DNA from: Amorphochlora amoebiformis
Lineage: Eukaryota; Cercozoa; Chlorarachniophyceae
Direction of reading: 5' to 3'
Length of the DNA: 64,000 nucleotides
Assembly: GCA_054601695.1 (NCBI GenBank)
Contig: BAAHQB010000058.1
Coordinates: forward strand, 124,001 to 188,000
Shown one piece after another: positions 1 through 16,177 of this stretch. Numbering within the stretch: the stretch's first letter is position 1; every line of letters begins with the position of its first letter. The position numbers and the translations under genes are program-made. The notes below the pieces were generated by a model. That model did no database searches. It was not told the origin of the DNA and saw only the letters and a program-made list of their open reading frames with translations.

Positions 1-1
1 T

Positions 2-61
<60 letters not shown>

Positions 62-126
62 ACATATAATAGTATATATATAAATATGTATGTGTATGTA
101 CATAAAATTATATACATATACCCTAC

Positions 127-1124
127 CTTAGCCTCTGGTTGACAATCCATAAGTGAGATAAGTCTCTTAACAAACAGGGGTTCCTACGGTAAGGTCGAAA
201 GGAATAACTTTGGATTAATATTAGGATTCATTCACATTAGGATTAATGATATAGCTTGGGAATGTAAAGTCATGCATACTCGTAAAAAATTACAAGCAAT
301 TTGAAATTGTTTTTCACTGGAAGATGAACAGTTGATTAAGCTGATCTTACTGTATCTGGTATGTAGTGACACGGCGGTAAACGGACTTCCTGCCTATGAG
401 ACCAGAGGTTTATAGCTCAGTAATATTCCCAGATATCACGAAGACCCACGTACATACATGTGAGCATCCATATACGTATTTATGGCCAGGATACATGGAA
501 GATCTCTCCATCTGCGTTTTTTTTTTGGTCGTATTGTAGCGGTGGTGACCTGGTCAGGTACGCTTCGATTCCAGCCGTCGAGCGATTACCACTGCATTGG
601 CAAGGGAAATGTTATGAGAATGATGATTGGCGATAAAGATTAGTAATGCGAATCTTCCTTCCGTCGGCACCACATGCATGTACCAATGACAGTACCATCC
701 GAAGGGGAGGAGAAAGAACCAACCCATTTTTTTGTCTTTCGCGCGAATATCGAAAATGCTTCGTTCATACCAGTAATCGAACGCTAAATCCAATGAAGGC
801 GGTTGGGTCATCTGTGGTTAAGTAAATTTGAATCTGCCGATTCTACAATGACGAACAAAACCGGTTGAAATTCACCTCCTCTGCCTTATCCCTCGTTCCA
901 GACTCCCCCTATGTATCCATAAGCATTTTTCTTTCATAATTTGGTGTCAGCACGCGATTGGACATCAGACAACCAGTTTTGAAACCAAATACCCGTTTCC
1001 GAAGGACGTCTTCCGCCATCGGCCCGGAAGCCAACTTCAGATTCACGGAATCCAAAATGTTCTTTGAACTTCTTTCAGGCAATTCCACCTGGTACTGGTG
1101 CTTCAAAACTCCTTCTAATATCAA
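127..1124 (-). CDS. Unrecognised multi-exon gene, 5' part, leaves left edge
   Basis: Function not recognised. Five islands join in phase 0 on the minus strand with GT..AG borders: 1124-993, 811-590, 511-476, 389-351 and 183-127 (44+74+12+13+19 = 162 codons). The frame then splices off the window at a GTAGGG donor. The second exon carries an aromatic, partly hydrophobic stretch (MGWFFLLPFGWYCHWY) that could be a membrane or buried segment. The last two exons read EVRLPPCHYIPDT and EPLFVKRLISLMDC, balanced composition unlike repeat translation. The first exon stays open past 993 to a stop at 909, so the first donor (CGG|GTATTT) is the least certain join. The start at 1124 lies only 129 bp from the divergent xylulokinase start, which suggests a shared promoter. 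I am fairly sure it is a gene and have no family for it. Confidence 0.45.
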
Positions 1125-1253
1125 ATAATTAACCTCTAATTAACACTATATCGATATATCTACAACCAACTATCTCACATATCTCAAGGACACGTGCTAA
1201 CTACCCTTCCAGGCCTATCTACATAACTTTCACACACCTCCGAGCCGTTCCGG
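1125..1253. promoter_or_regulatory. Probable bidirectional promoter
   Basis: This 129-bp gap separates two divergent initiation codons. It is AT-rich but free of long (TA)n. I see no confident TATA box or initiator, so the role is inferred from position only. Confidence 0.35.
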
Positions 1254-2262
1254 ATGTCTGCATCGCCCAAACGTCCTTATGAGCGCCTCCAGCGGGTTAC
1301 TGGAGCCCTCTCGCGGTCGATGGGTATCATTTCGAAGAACACCTCGGCCAAAAATGAGCCGTCACGCGGCGGTCCATGGTACCTCGGGTTCGACTTGTCA
1401 AGTCAAAGCTTGAAAGCGGAGGTTGAGGATATGCCTAATCCTTCCCACATCTGGCAGTTAGAGGAGGAAAAATCTTAGATATGGACGACCTACACTTGAG
1501 TTATTGGCCAGGGGATGGAGAGGCAGGGAAGGGGCAGCGGGAATGCATGTGTTAAAAGAGATGTACTACATCGTGTACGACGTGGATCATGAGCGTATGA
1601 CATAAGGATATTGTTGTTTAGGTGATCGATTCATGTTCTACCCTTGTCTCGTCCGTGAGTGTCAATTTCGACAAGGGTAATAGTTTAATTACCTTATGCG
1701 TAAATACTTAGAAACCACAACGCAGTACGAATGGTTGAATTTCCACGTCACAAGTGTACACATGTATATACAGTTACTTTTGGACACATATGCATGCTTA
1801 CACAGTATTATTTTCGCTTCTGATAAACACTCGCCCAGCCCAAATACACCGTTAGCATGCCCGCCAAATCTCTACACATTATATGTCTAAATGTACATGT
1901 AAATTTTGTTCAATATATAAATATTATTATACATATGCATAAAATTCACCATGAAAATTTTTAACATAGACCTCCCCGATTACAAGACGACATCTGGAGG
2001 CTACATCAACGTCGCAACCCTCTAATCCCTCCTTATTCCTCTCCATCGCCAATATTATTCTGTGTTTCCGTTGCCAAATAACATAGGTTTCATGATTTCG
2101 ACCTTATGATATTCATATTTCTGGATTTGATGTGTGTGTAGGGATTGCGCGCTACAGCTCCATCTTTGATGTTTGTTGAGGCTTTGGACCTCTTGCTTGC
2201 AAAGTAGGAGTAAATATGTACATGTGGTTGAATAGAGGGAAATGTGTATATATGGTATATTT

Positions 2263-2298
<36 letters not shown>

Positions 2299-2299
2299 C

Positions 2300-2330
<31 letters not shown>

Positions 2331-2361
2331 ATATATATATATATAATATATGTATATGTAA

Positions 2362-2406
<45 letters not shown>

Positions 2407-2500
2407 TATACATATATACATAAATATGTATAAATAGATATATTTATTTACACGTATTTATATTTTATATATGGATACACATGCAAAAATATATATGCAA

Positions 2501-2578
<78 letters not shown>

Positions 2579-3049
2579 ATGTGTGTATTTGCTAACATAG
2601 TCTTATTTATGCATATATTCATCATATGTTATAACTATATAATATATTTTTATATATATTAATATAGAAACATGCAGATATATGTATTACGGTAAACATA
2701 TATACATATATATATATATACATATATATATTTAGATATATATTATTACCTTTATGAGCTTACGAATTAAATATTTATAAATGATGCTATGAGGCTTTAG
2801 CTAAAAAGTATGCATATTTTCGTATGTAGAATGGAAGCAAGAGGCGTTGATCTGAAGCGAGTGGAGGCGATGAGTGTCTCCGGACAGCAGGTATAGATTT
2901 GTGCGTATAGCTATGTTTTTGTTAACATTCACACATATAGGAACACTCATGTATACACATACGTATTGCACATATAGTGCATATGTGCAGAATGTATGGG
3001 TAGATGTGTGTGTGAAGAAGCCTATGCATAAATGTTTGTATATGTACAC

Positions 3050-3083
<34 letters not shown>

Positions 3084-3118
3084 TATACATATATATAAAT
3101 GTTTGTATATATACACAT

Positions 3119-3164
<46 letters not shown>

Positions 3165-3296
3165 ATATATATTCATGTACCTATTTATAGGAGATACATA
3201 TACATTATATATATATATATAATTCTCGACAGTTATACAGTTCGTACATACATGCATGCAATGTAATATACATATACAGCATGGGTCCGTATGGTG

Positions 3297-3343
<47 letters not shown>

Positions 3344-3508
3344 ACATATATTACAGTATGTATATACATGCATGTAATGCAACATACATATACAGCATGG
3401 GTCCGTGTGGTGGAAGATATATATATATATATATACAACATATATTACAATACGTATATGCATGCATGTTATGTAATATACATATACAGCATTGGTCCGT
3501 GCGTTGGA

Positions 3509-3545
<37 letters not shown>

Positions 3546-3604
3546 ACATATATTACAGTACGTTAATGCATGCATTAAATGTAATATACATATGCAGCAT
3601 GGAT

Positions 3605-3659
<55 letters not shown>

Positions 3660-3739
3660 ACATATATTACATATATTACAGTACGTATATACATGCATGT
3701 AATGTAATATACATATACAGCAAGGGTCCGTGTGGTGGA

Positions 3740-3782
<43 letters not shown>

Positions 3783-4348
3783 CAACATATATTACAGTAC
3801 GTATACATGAATGTAATATAATATACATATACAGCATGGGTCCGTGTGGTGGAAGACTGGATCGGAGACCCGTCTGAAGTTTAATCCTAACCCTAACCCT
3901 AACCCTAACCTTAACCCTAACCTTAACCCTAACCCTAACCTTAGCCCTAACCTTAACCCTAATCTTAGCCTAAACTTAACCCTAATCTTAGCCTAACCTC
4001 TAATCTTAACACTAATCTTAACCCTAACTCTAAACCCTAACCCAAATCCTACTATTAACCTTCTGCTCTCTCAATCTCTTTCCCTCTCCACTCATTCTCT
4101 TTTCTTCTTTTCTCCCTCTCAATCTCCTCAATCCTGCTCGTCAAACCCCCTCTCCGTCTCCGTCTCCCTGGCCCTCTCCTTCGCCTCTCCCTCTCTCCCT
4201 CGCCTCTCTCTCTTTCCACGGTACATTTTTGAGCACGTGTTATTAGGAAATTGGACGCCAAGAAAAGTCTTAAGGAGCAGCTTCTTGGAACCTTCTCTGT
4301 TCCAAACGGACCGACGTGGTACTGGTGTATGAATTTTAAGTATGCATG

Positions 4349-4391
<43 letters not shown>

Positions 4392-4482
4392 GTATGTATA
4401 TTGTGTATATACTGTTTTTTGGGTCTGTTTTTGAGCTATAGGTATGTATGTTTATGCGTATAGGAGTATAACTAATATATAC

Positions 4483-4516
<34 letters not shown>

Positions 4517-4543
4517 TATTTATATTTATATTTATATATATAT

Positions 4544-4596
<53 letters not shown>

Positions 4597-5765
4597 TATA
4601 TGCATATATATATATATATATATATATATTCATACATATTCAAATACATGAATATATATAATACATAGACATATCTATATACATAAACATAAGAATATAC
4701 ACTACCATACACATACACACACAAATTACATGTACATTATACGTATATTTGTATACACATACGCACACGCACACACATTATATATAAACAAGCAACATCA
4801 ATATCTTCAGGCGCGATGCAAGCACAGAAAAGGAATGCAAGGAAATATCCAACGCTATCGGAGGAGACCGAAAGGTACCCCTCCTCACTCTTTTACTCTC
4901 CAACTTTCTTTCGGCAGAGCATAGACCTTCCTATGACACCACGAACAATCCGTCCTGTCACGCATTTGAATTTGAATTCGATTTTAAATTTGAATTTGAA
5001 TTTGAACTGAATTTGGATTCTAAAGTTGATTTTTTTTTTTGGGGGGGTAGGGTTTGATACGACGGTTGTTGGTGTACAAATTCATAGGAGTCTCACTTTT
5101 TTTTTCTTTTTTTTTTTGTTTTTTTCAGGTGGAATCTGAAAAATACGATATTTTCCTTCTATTATATTCTTGGATTCTTTTTTTTTTTTCCCTTTATTTT
5201 CTCTATTTTTCTTTCATTTTTTTTTTTTCCTTTTCGGCCAGGTCATGGATCTTTCTGGCTCGCGTACCTATGAGCGTTTCACAGGAAATCAGGTGTGTTT
5301 TTAGATGGGTTAGGGTTAGCATTAGATTTATGTTTAGGTTTAGGATTAGCGCGAGGGTTTGATTTCGGTTATGGCTTCGGTTACGGTCAGGGTTTCGGTG
5401 AGGGTTTCGGTGGATCTTTTTAGGATTTGGTGAAACTAATTGACTAAGTTTTAATATAAATTTCACAGATAAGTTCCAAAACCTCTAACCTGTGTGTGAA
5501 AAATTGTTTTTTGTATATTTTGAAAAATGAAATATGTGTATGGGTAATTGTAAGGATGTATGCTAAGTATACAAGTATGCACTATTTACGTACATAAATA
5601 ATGTTTGTGTAAGTATGCAATATTGTACGTATAGTATGTATTAAAATGTACACATATTTGTATATGTCAAATATTCTCATATATACACACATATATGATA
5701 ACATTAGATTCGCAAGATATACCTCGAGCAGCCAGAAGCCTATATCGCCACGGTTACATACATAT

Positions 5766-5808
<43 letters not shown>

Positions 5809-5854
5809 AATATATATGTATATATATATATATGTGTAAATTACGATATATACA

Positions 5855-5893
<39 letters not shown>

Positions 5894-5973
5894 ATATGTA
5901 TATATATACATACATTGAACAACACGAAGAATATAACGCGACGGCTACTACAAACATATGTGGATGTATTTAC

Positions 5974-6024
<51 letters not shown>

Positions 6025-6094
6025 GTTTATAGATGTAAATACCGTAAATTACTTTTTTATGTATGTACATGTGTACAATAATCATTCTTTGGGA

Positions 6095-6159
<65 letters not shown>

Positions 6160-6202
6160 AATATGTAAATTTACATTTTTATAGGATACATGAAAAAAAA
6201 AT

Positions 6203-6263
<61 letters not shown>

Positions 6264-7419
6264 AAATATATTTATATATATATATATATGTTTACATATT
6301 GATATATATACATATATATATATATATATGTTTGTCAGGAACGGATCGGTTTAATTTCCTCAATGCTAACATCCGTCTTGATAGGAGGGTTATATTCATA
6401 ATTAAATGTAATATATATATATATATGTATATATATACTTGAATATACTATACCTCACATTACAAGAGAACGACGTAATTTTTGCATAAATGTATATATA
6501 CATTTACAATATAAATATAGAAAATATACATGTATACAGGCATATATATATATATATATGTATATACGTGTATATACATTATATGCATACACATATGTAT
6601 AAATATAAATATATATATATATATATATGTATATGTATACAGCAACGTTCAAACAATCTACAAACATACACACATACACACATTTATATACATATATATA
6701 TATATATATATATCTATATATTTATATATACATATATGATATTCGATATGCTCGATTCATATATCCTACAGCAGCGACATCAACCTTGTGCAGATATATA
6801 CAGCAAAATTCAAATAATAAATCTAAGTACATGTATATACATTTATAACATATAATATATCTATACATATGTATATATATATATATATATGTATGTAGAT
6901 ATGCCCCTATTGATGTTTCCGATGGCAGTGGCATGAGCCGCAAAATTCAAATAATAAATTTAAATACATGTATATATTTATAATATACACATACACATTT
7001 ATAGATATGCCCCTATTGATGTTTCCGACGGCAGTGGCATGAACCTTATGAATATTCGCGCAAAGCGATGGAGCTGGGAACTCATTCAGGTTCAAATGAT
7101 ATATTTATATATATATATATATATACATATGTGTGTGTGTGTGTGTATGTATTAACATACATATATGCTTGTGGATGTGTGTGTGTATATATATAGTGTT
7201 CGTAAATATATTGTTTGTAATATATATAATATATATAGAATATGTATGAACATATACATATATATATAAGTAAATGTATACACATATTTATAAAGATAAT
7301 GTATGGATAGATGTACAAATATACAAATACGTATGTGTATAAATATATAAAATATATGTGTATACTTATATATTATATAAATGTAATATAGCATAATACA
7401 CATGCAAGTATACATATAA

Positions 7420-7479
<60 letters not shown>

Positions 7480-7826
7480 GTGTATATTTACAAATATATA
7501 ATATATATCGTGTGTATGTGTTCACTATACATGGACATATACACATACATACATATATTCGCACAAGTCCACATACAAAACCCTCCCAAAATAGCAAAAC
7601 ATACTTTTTCCACAAATTTGCACACCCATATACACTAACACCTATAAATACATTAACTCACTCCCCCATTAGAATACTCCTCTCTACCTTAATTCCCTTC
7701 GTATCCTGACTCCCTCTTCCTCTCCTCTCTTCTCACTCTCCCTCTCTACCTCCCTCTCCCTCTCCCTCTCTCCCTCTCTCCCTCTCTTCCTTCCCTACCT
7801 CTCTCTCCCTCTTTTCCTTCCCTCCC

Positions 7827-7886
<60 letters not shown>

Positions 7887-8758
7887 TTCCCTCCCTCTCT
7901 CTCCCTCTCTCTCTCTCCCTCTGTCTCCCTCTCTCTCTCCCCCTCTCTCTCCCTCTCTCTCCCTCTCTCTCTCCCTCTCTCTCCCTCTCTCCCTCTCTCT
8001 CTCTCTCTCTCTCCTTCTCCCTCTCTCCTCTCTCTCTCTGTCTCTCTCTCCCTCTCTCCCTCCCCATCGCTCTCTCCCTCTCGCTCTCTCCCTCTCGCTC
8101 TCTCCTTCTCGCTCTCTCCCTCTCGCTCTCTCCCTCGCGCTCTCTCCCTCTCGCTCTCTCCTTTCTCACTCTCTCCTTCTCGCTCTCTCCCTTTCGCTCT
8201 CTCCCTCTCGCTCTCTCCTCCTCGCTCTCTCCTCGCTCTCTCCCTCTCGCTCTCTCCTTCTCGCTCTCTCCTTCTCGCTTTCTCCTTCTCGCTCTCTCCT
8301 TCTCGCTCTTTTCCTCACTCTCTCCCTCACTCTCCCTCGCTCTCTCCCTCGCTCTCCTCTCTCTCCTCGCTCTCTCCTCTCTCTCCTCTCTCTCTCCCTC
8401 TTCCTCTCCCTCTCCCTCTCTCCCTCCCTCCCTCTCTCCCTCTCTCCCTCTCTCCCTCTCTCCCCCTCCCCCCCCTCTCCCCCTCCCCCTCCCCCTCCCT
8501 CTCCTCTCCCTCTCCCTCTCCCTCTCCCTCTCCCTCTCCCTCTCCCTCTCCCTCTCCCTCTTCCCCCCCTCAAGGCCGTCGTCAGCCACGACGCCGAGAA
8601 GGGAAGCGCGAGAAAGATTTCCGATTGGTCTGCTCGCGCGCAGGAGCTCATGAAAAAGCTTGGAGGGCGGTTAGTGATTTAAAGAGAGGAGAGAAAACAG
8701 AAGAGAGAGAGGGGAAGGGGGGGGGGAGAGGGGAAGGGGGGGGGGGGGGGGGGGAAAA

Positions 8759-8833
<75 letters not shown>

Positions 8834-8909
8834 GGAATGTGAAGATCGATCGAGAAGATGTGATTGAGATTAGAGGGCGGTTGGTGTATTCTATATATGT
8901 ATGTATATA

Positions 8910-8947
<38 letters not shown>

Positions 8948-9016
8948 GATATATGTGTGTGTATATATTGTATAGGACGGGGGTAGTTTAGTCGTACAAT
9001 GCTGTAGGGCTGGTCG

Positions 9017-9062
<46 letters not shown>

Positions 9063-9092
9063 TATATAAATATATAATGACTATATACATAG

Positions 9093-9126
<34 letters not shown>

Positions 9127-9199
9127 TATATAGGACGGGGGTTGTTGAATCGTACAATGTTGTGGGACTAATCGACAATTACTTCGTCAAGAGGTTATA

Positions 9200-9279
<80 letters not shown>

Positions 9280-9440
9280 ATGCCCATAAACATATTTGTA
9301 TATACATACATATATACATCCGCCTCAACATATGTATATATATATATATATATATATACATATTATATATATATATATATATATATTATGTTTATATATT
9401 ATAAACTCTTGACAAAGTAATCGGCGATCCGCTCAAATAA

Positions 9441-9483
<43 letters not shown>

Positions 9484-9640
9484 TATATACATATATGCAT
9501 ATATATATATATAGTATATATGTATATGTATAATTACAACCTCTTGATGAAGTAATTGGTGATCTGTCTCAATATATGTATCTATTTTATTCATATATAT
9601 ATATATATATATATATACATACATATATATACATATATGC

Positions 9641-9710
<70 letters not shown>

Positions 9711-9897
9711 TATATAATATATTTATGTATATATATATACATATTGATATTATATATATTTTTGGTATATTTATATATATATATATATATATTATCATTT
9801 AGGTATGTATACAAGTATATATATATGTACTCATATATATGTGTGTGTATGTGTATATGTGTACATACATATATTTACAGATACGGATATATATGTA

Positions 9898-9941
<44 letters not shown>

Positions 9942-10007
9942 CAGATACGGTTTTTCGCCAAATTGTCGGATCGTCGCGGGGTAATGAAGATTTTGTATGT
10001 AAATAAC

Positions 10008-10043
<36 letters not shown>

Positions 10044-10222
10044 ATGTATATATATGTTGTCAATATATGTGTGTGTATGTATATACGTATGTGTATTACA
10101 TATTTATATATATATATATGTGTATACATAGGTAGATATGTATACATGGTTATGTATATGTAATATATGTTGTATAATATACAAGTACAAGTGAAAATAG
10201 TTGGTAAACACAATATTATGGG

Positions 10223-10272
<50 letters not shown>

Positions 10273-10342
10273 TAGAAACATGAACGTATGTTTATAAATA
10301 TGTGCATGTAAATTTTATTTACATGTGCATATGTATACATAC

Positions 10343-10401
<59 letters not shown>

Positions 10402-10579
10402 TGTATACGTACTTACATATATATTGTATTATATATACATATATATATGTATATTATTTATATATATATGTATATGGAATATATGTAACTATATATGTAT
10501 AAACCAGGTCTGGTGATAATCCTTGCAGTCTGGTTGGACTCCGTGGAACGCGAGGGGGAGATGTCATTATCAGTTTAGG

Positions 10580-10648
<69 letters not shown>

Positions 10649-12169
10649 TTGTGTGTGTGTGTGTGTGTATATGTTTATAAATACATGCATATATACATAA
10701 ATATATTGAAATATGTATAATAATATACATATATACATGTACATTTTGTTGAAATACATATTCACATATGTATGTGTTATATACACATTTGCATATCTAT
10801 ATCCTGCATATATCCTCATAACTATATATATATATATATATATATAACGTTTATATTATATTATATAGGTACCAGTGACACCCTATTTGCAGTGACAGAG
10901 AACCCACACATGCTTGCCGTCGACGGCCATGTTATGGTGATATATGTATAGATATGTACATTACATATATATGTATATATATGTATATATATATATATTT
11001 CTTACTACATATTTCATAAGAATATATTTATTACATATAATATGTATACATATTTCTTTACATACATATACAGATATATATATATATATATATATATATG
11101 TATAAATATATGTATATATATATATAGGTGAACCCTGTCGACTGTTCCACCTACATTAAGATGCTGTGTTTCAAGGTACACAAATGTTAATAGTATATAT
11201 ATACATACATATATATATATATACACACATATATATATATATATATATATTATATATTATTCGCGCAGAGGTCCGGAGGGCCGGCAAACTGGTACCCGCA
11301 GTACCGGAAGTACGGTAGCCGATAGTACGGTAACCGGTAGTACGGTAGTACCGGTAGTACGGTAGTAACGTTAGTACATGAAGTACCAGTAGTACGGTAG
11401 AGGTACCGGTTGTACGGTAGAAGTGTACCAGTAGCACGGTAGAAGTATCGGTAGCACGGTAAAAAGTACCGGTAGTCCGGTAGAAGTACCGGTAGTCCGG
11501 TAGAAGTACCGGTAGTCCGGTAGAAGTACCGGTAGTCCGGTAGAAGTACCGGTAGAGCGGTAGAAGTACCGGTAGTCCGGTAGAAGTACCGGTAGTCCAG
11601 TAGAAGTACCGGTAGTCCGGTAGAAGTACGTAGAGCGGTAGAAGTACCGGCAGTGCGGTAGAAGTACCGGTAGTCCGGTAGAAGTACCGGTAGAGCGGTA
11701 GAAGTACCGGTAGTGCGGTAGAAGTACCGGTAGTGCGGTAGAAGTACCGGTAGTGCGGTAGAAGTACCGGTAGTGCGGTAGAAGTACCGGTAGTACGGTA
11801 GAAAGCAATGAACTCATGTAGTGCAGTGGTATACTAAACAGGTCTGGTTGAAATTACGTTTGGATTATGGATTATGACTAACTTGGATAAAACAAGCATT
11901 TATTTATGCGCGCATAGAATATTCTAGAAACATTGCAAAATTCTCCATGCTCGGTCCAGGTTCTGAGGCGTGACGTAGCGTGGTATCACGTCTGTCACCT
12001 AATAGTCTGAAGGCCAGTTACTGGGAAGTTGTGCCGGGTAGTACCGAATGAGGCGATCTCCAGCAATCTCCGGAATGTCTAGCAATCTTCAGTATTTCTA
12101 TAATGAACTTTTATCTACTTTGCGAGCCGCGTCCTCTCAAGCTATTATACTGCTGCTGAATGATACATC

Positions 12170-12231
<62 letters not shown>

Positions 12232-12280
12232 ATTTGTAATATATCTTCCATGTGCATGTTTATACGATATAATATACATA

Positions 12281-12326
<46 letters not shown>

Positions 12327-12335
12327 TATTTTTAT

Positions 12336-12374
<39 letters not shown>

Positions 12375-12535
12375 CTATGTGTGTGTATATATCAGAATGG
12401 ATCATTGACGCGAGAGAAGGTTCGAGCTGCCTTTGCAGGCGGAACATGGGAAGGCTTCAATGCTGCCCTCGAAGTATATATATAAATAGATGTAATTATA
12501 TTCGTAAATATGTATAATTATATACGTAAATATGT

Positions 12536-12566
<31 letters not shown>

Positions 12567-13620
12567 ATATGCATGTTTGTATATATGTATGTATAGTCTA
12601 TGTATACATGAATTATATATATATATATATATTATATTTTTACTGTAAGTATAAATATAAATAAATATATACATATATATATATATATAAATATATATAT
12701 ATATATGTTTACAGCATACATACATATATATACAAATGTATATGTTTTGTGTATATAATATGGGTTCACACATATACACTTTATCAGGCCATGGCCTGTT
12801 GTATAGTGTGGTACATATGTAGACATAATTTATATGTAGAACTCTATATTATATATTATATATAAAACATATTATATTCATACAACACACACACTAATAG
12901 CGTACAAGGCCTGGAAACGATGGAAACGTCGGAATCTATTTCCTGGATCCCGAGATCGTGCCAACGTTCAACACAAGCCGAATTTTTCGCTTCGGCCCCG
13001 ACGACCGTCCCATTGGGAGATTTCCGAACCCAGATCAGGTGAATAGAGGGAGAAGAGAGGAAGAGAGTGAGAGAGATGGAGAGAGAAAGAGAGAGAGAGA
13101 TATGAAGAGAGAAAGGGAGGGAGAGATATGAAGATAGAAGGAGAGAGTGTAGGTCAGGGAAAGAGAGTCGAATCGTGGGTGGGAGATTGGGGTCAATTCC
13201 AACATCTTTTCGGTTGAAAACTGATGACCGCCCTATTGGGAGATTATTGAAGTCCAGATCAGGTAGGGAGAGGAAGAGAGGAGGAGGCTAGAAAATTAAA
13301 GTTCTGAGAAAATTATATATAGATAGATATGATGTACAACGTGTGTAGATACACATATAGGATTAATAATATTATATATATACATATATATGTATATATA
13401 TTTACAATATATGGATATGTGTGACATATTTTAGTATGCTTATTTATATATATATATATATATAAATATATGTGTATACATATATATATAACTAATTTAT
13501 ATATATATATATAGGTATATATATATATTTAAATATATATATACTTATAGGAAATCCGTGCAGTCCTCGAGGGCCACTTCCTATCCATGCGACTCCATCT
13601 TGAGGTATTTCACATATTGG

Positions 13621-13654
<34 letters not shown>

Positions 13655-13691
13655 ATATATTCATTTATGAACAACATGGATAGTGTATACA

Positions 13692-13757
<66 letters not shown>

Positions 13758-13859
13758 ATAAATATATATATATATATATATTTATGTATACATACATATT
13801 AACTATCTGCGCAGAATATACATGTATATACATACTACTTTTGTGAATACGAACTCCAT

Positions 13860-13918
<59 letters not shown>

Positions 13919-14257
13919 ATGTATGCGTACAAATCATACCTACATATGTATAACTATGTATATATACGTATGTAAAACGAACCCTCTCCCTCATTGTGCA
14001 ATAAATACCAGGATTATATCTTAAGGTGTAGCTTACTTATATCATTTAGTTTCAATCCCTTATGTTAAGGGCTATATCTATGGCAAGAGTTCAGTTTAGG
14101 GTTAGGGTTAGGGTTAGGGTTAGGATTTGGGTAAGGGTTAGGCTTAGGATCAGATTATTCTGCATATTTTAGTCCGAGGACCATTGACTCGGTTAGGGTT
14201 AGTGTTAGGGTTAGCGATGGGGTTGGTGTTATAGCGCATGAGTGAGGAGAGTATATT

Positions 14258-14299
<42 letters not shown>

Positions 14300-14527
14300 T
14301 ATATATATATATATTTATATATATATGTATATATATATATATATATGATTTACACATATTAGTGTATGCAGTATATATATATATATATACATATGTGTGT
14401 GTGTGTGTGTATCTGCATATATTCTAGGGAATGAGCTTACCTGCGACTAAAAGAGTGATTGCCACTGGGGGAGGCTCTCAAAACCCCAGTATCCTACAAG
14501 TTATCGCAAATATCTTCAAGGTATACA

Positions 14528-14589
<62 letters not shown>

Positions 14590-14597
14590 GCGCATAT

Positions 14598-14633
<36 letters not shown>

Positions 14634-14731
14634 GCGCATATATATGGAACGTCTCAGAACCCCAGTATACTACAAGTTATCGCAAATATTTTCAAGGTAT
14701 ATATATATATATATAATATATATAATATATG

Positions 14732-14762
<31 letters not shown>

Positions 14763-14827
14763 GCATATATATGGAACGTCTCAGCCCCAGTACACTACAA
14801 GTTATTACGAATGTCTTCAAGACTTCA

Positions 14828-14873
<46 letters not shown>

Positions 14874-15443
14874 GTATATTTATATATGTGTAAATATATT
14901 ATATATATATATATATATTTATTTATTATTAGTGTAGCGGTCCGGCTGGCCGGTAGTCTGGTCCAGCAGGCATGTAGCCTGGTCCGGCAGGCCGGTAGTC
15001 TCCGGGACACCGGTAGTATGCTAGGCAATGAACTCTGGTGGTGCAGTGGTGTGGTAGTTGTCCTAGGTTGACAACAACAGTCCGTTTGGATTATGACAAT
15101 GATAAAGGGAAATTCTCACTCAGTTCATTGAGGAAATTTCTAGGAATATTCTAACTCCTCGAACACACTGGAATCTACGGGAAAGTTCTAGAAGTGTGAC
15201 ATGGCGTGACGTCACGTTGTATCACGGTATATATGGAAGTCCGGTACTACCGGGTATTACTCGCACTGTCCGGTACCACCCAGTGCTACCGGCAAGGTAA
15301 TCTCCGAGCAATCTCCGGGATCTCTAGCGATCTCAGGCATACCTATCACAACTCTGTCGCACTATGCACACACCTACTTGTCACGCCAAGTCTAACTATG
15401 CCACCTACAACGATGCATTAACTTATATTCTACATGTAATATA

Positions 15444-15475
<32 letters not shown>

Positions 15476-15476
15476 A

Positions 15477-15537
<61 letters not shown>

Positions 15538-15621
15538 CTAGTATATGTATATATATATACATGTACACATATATTCACATATATAACATTATGATATTAC
15601 GCACACATACATATATATATT

Positions 15622-15656
<35 letters not shown>

Positions 15657-15910
15657 ATACACATACATAAAAATATACATAAATATATATATTGAATATA
15701 TATATATATATATATGTATATATTTATATATAAATATTCACATATACGTTATAAAAATATATACATATTATTATATATGTATATATACATATATATACAT
15801 ATACTTATATATATATATATATATTATAGGTACCTGTATACGTTCACAAAGATGGATCAGGTTCTGCCGGGCTTGGGGCAGCTATTCGAGCTGTACATGG
15901 GGTATATACG

Positions 15911-15973
<63 letters not shown>

Positions 15974-16001
15974 GTATGTATATATTTATAAATATGTGGA
16001 C

Positions 16002-16047
<46 letters not shown>

Positions 16048-16136
16048 ACACACATATAAAAATATGTACAGGTGAAATGTGACACTCTCGAATCCTTCGT
16101 ATCAATAGATCAAGCTATGCAGGTATGAATATTTAC

Positions 16137-16177
<41 letters not shown>

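Noticed and set aside
7795-8651. 264-aa and 161-aa Arg/Glu/Gly frames on minus
   Set aside because: Translation of the CT microsatellite; the real coding piece here is xylulokinase exon 13 on plus at 8575-8669.
11838-11870. Echo of xylulokinase exon 16 (AACAGGTCTGGTTGAAAT)
   Set aside because: The similarity to the exon head is short, lies downstream of the exon against the echo rule, and is better explained as part of the SINE-like element.
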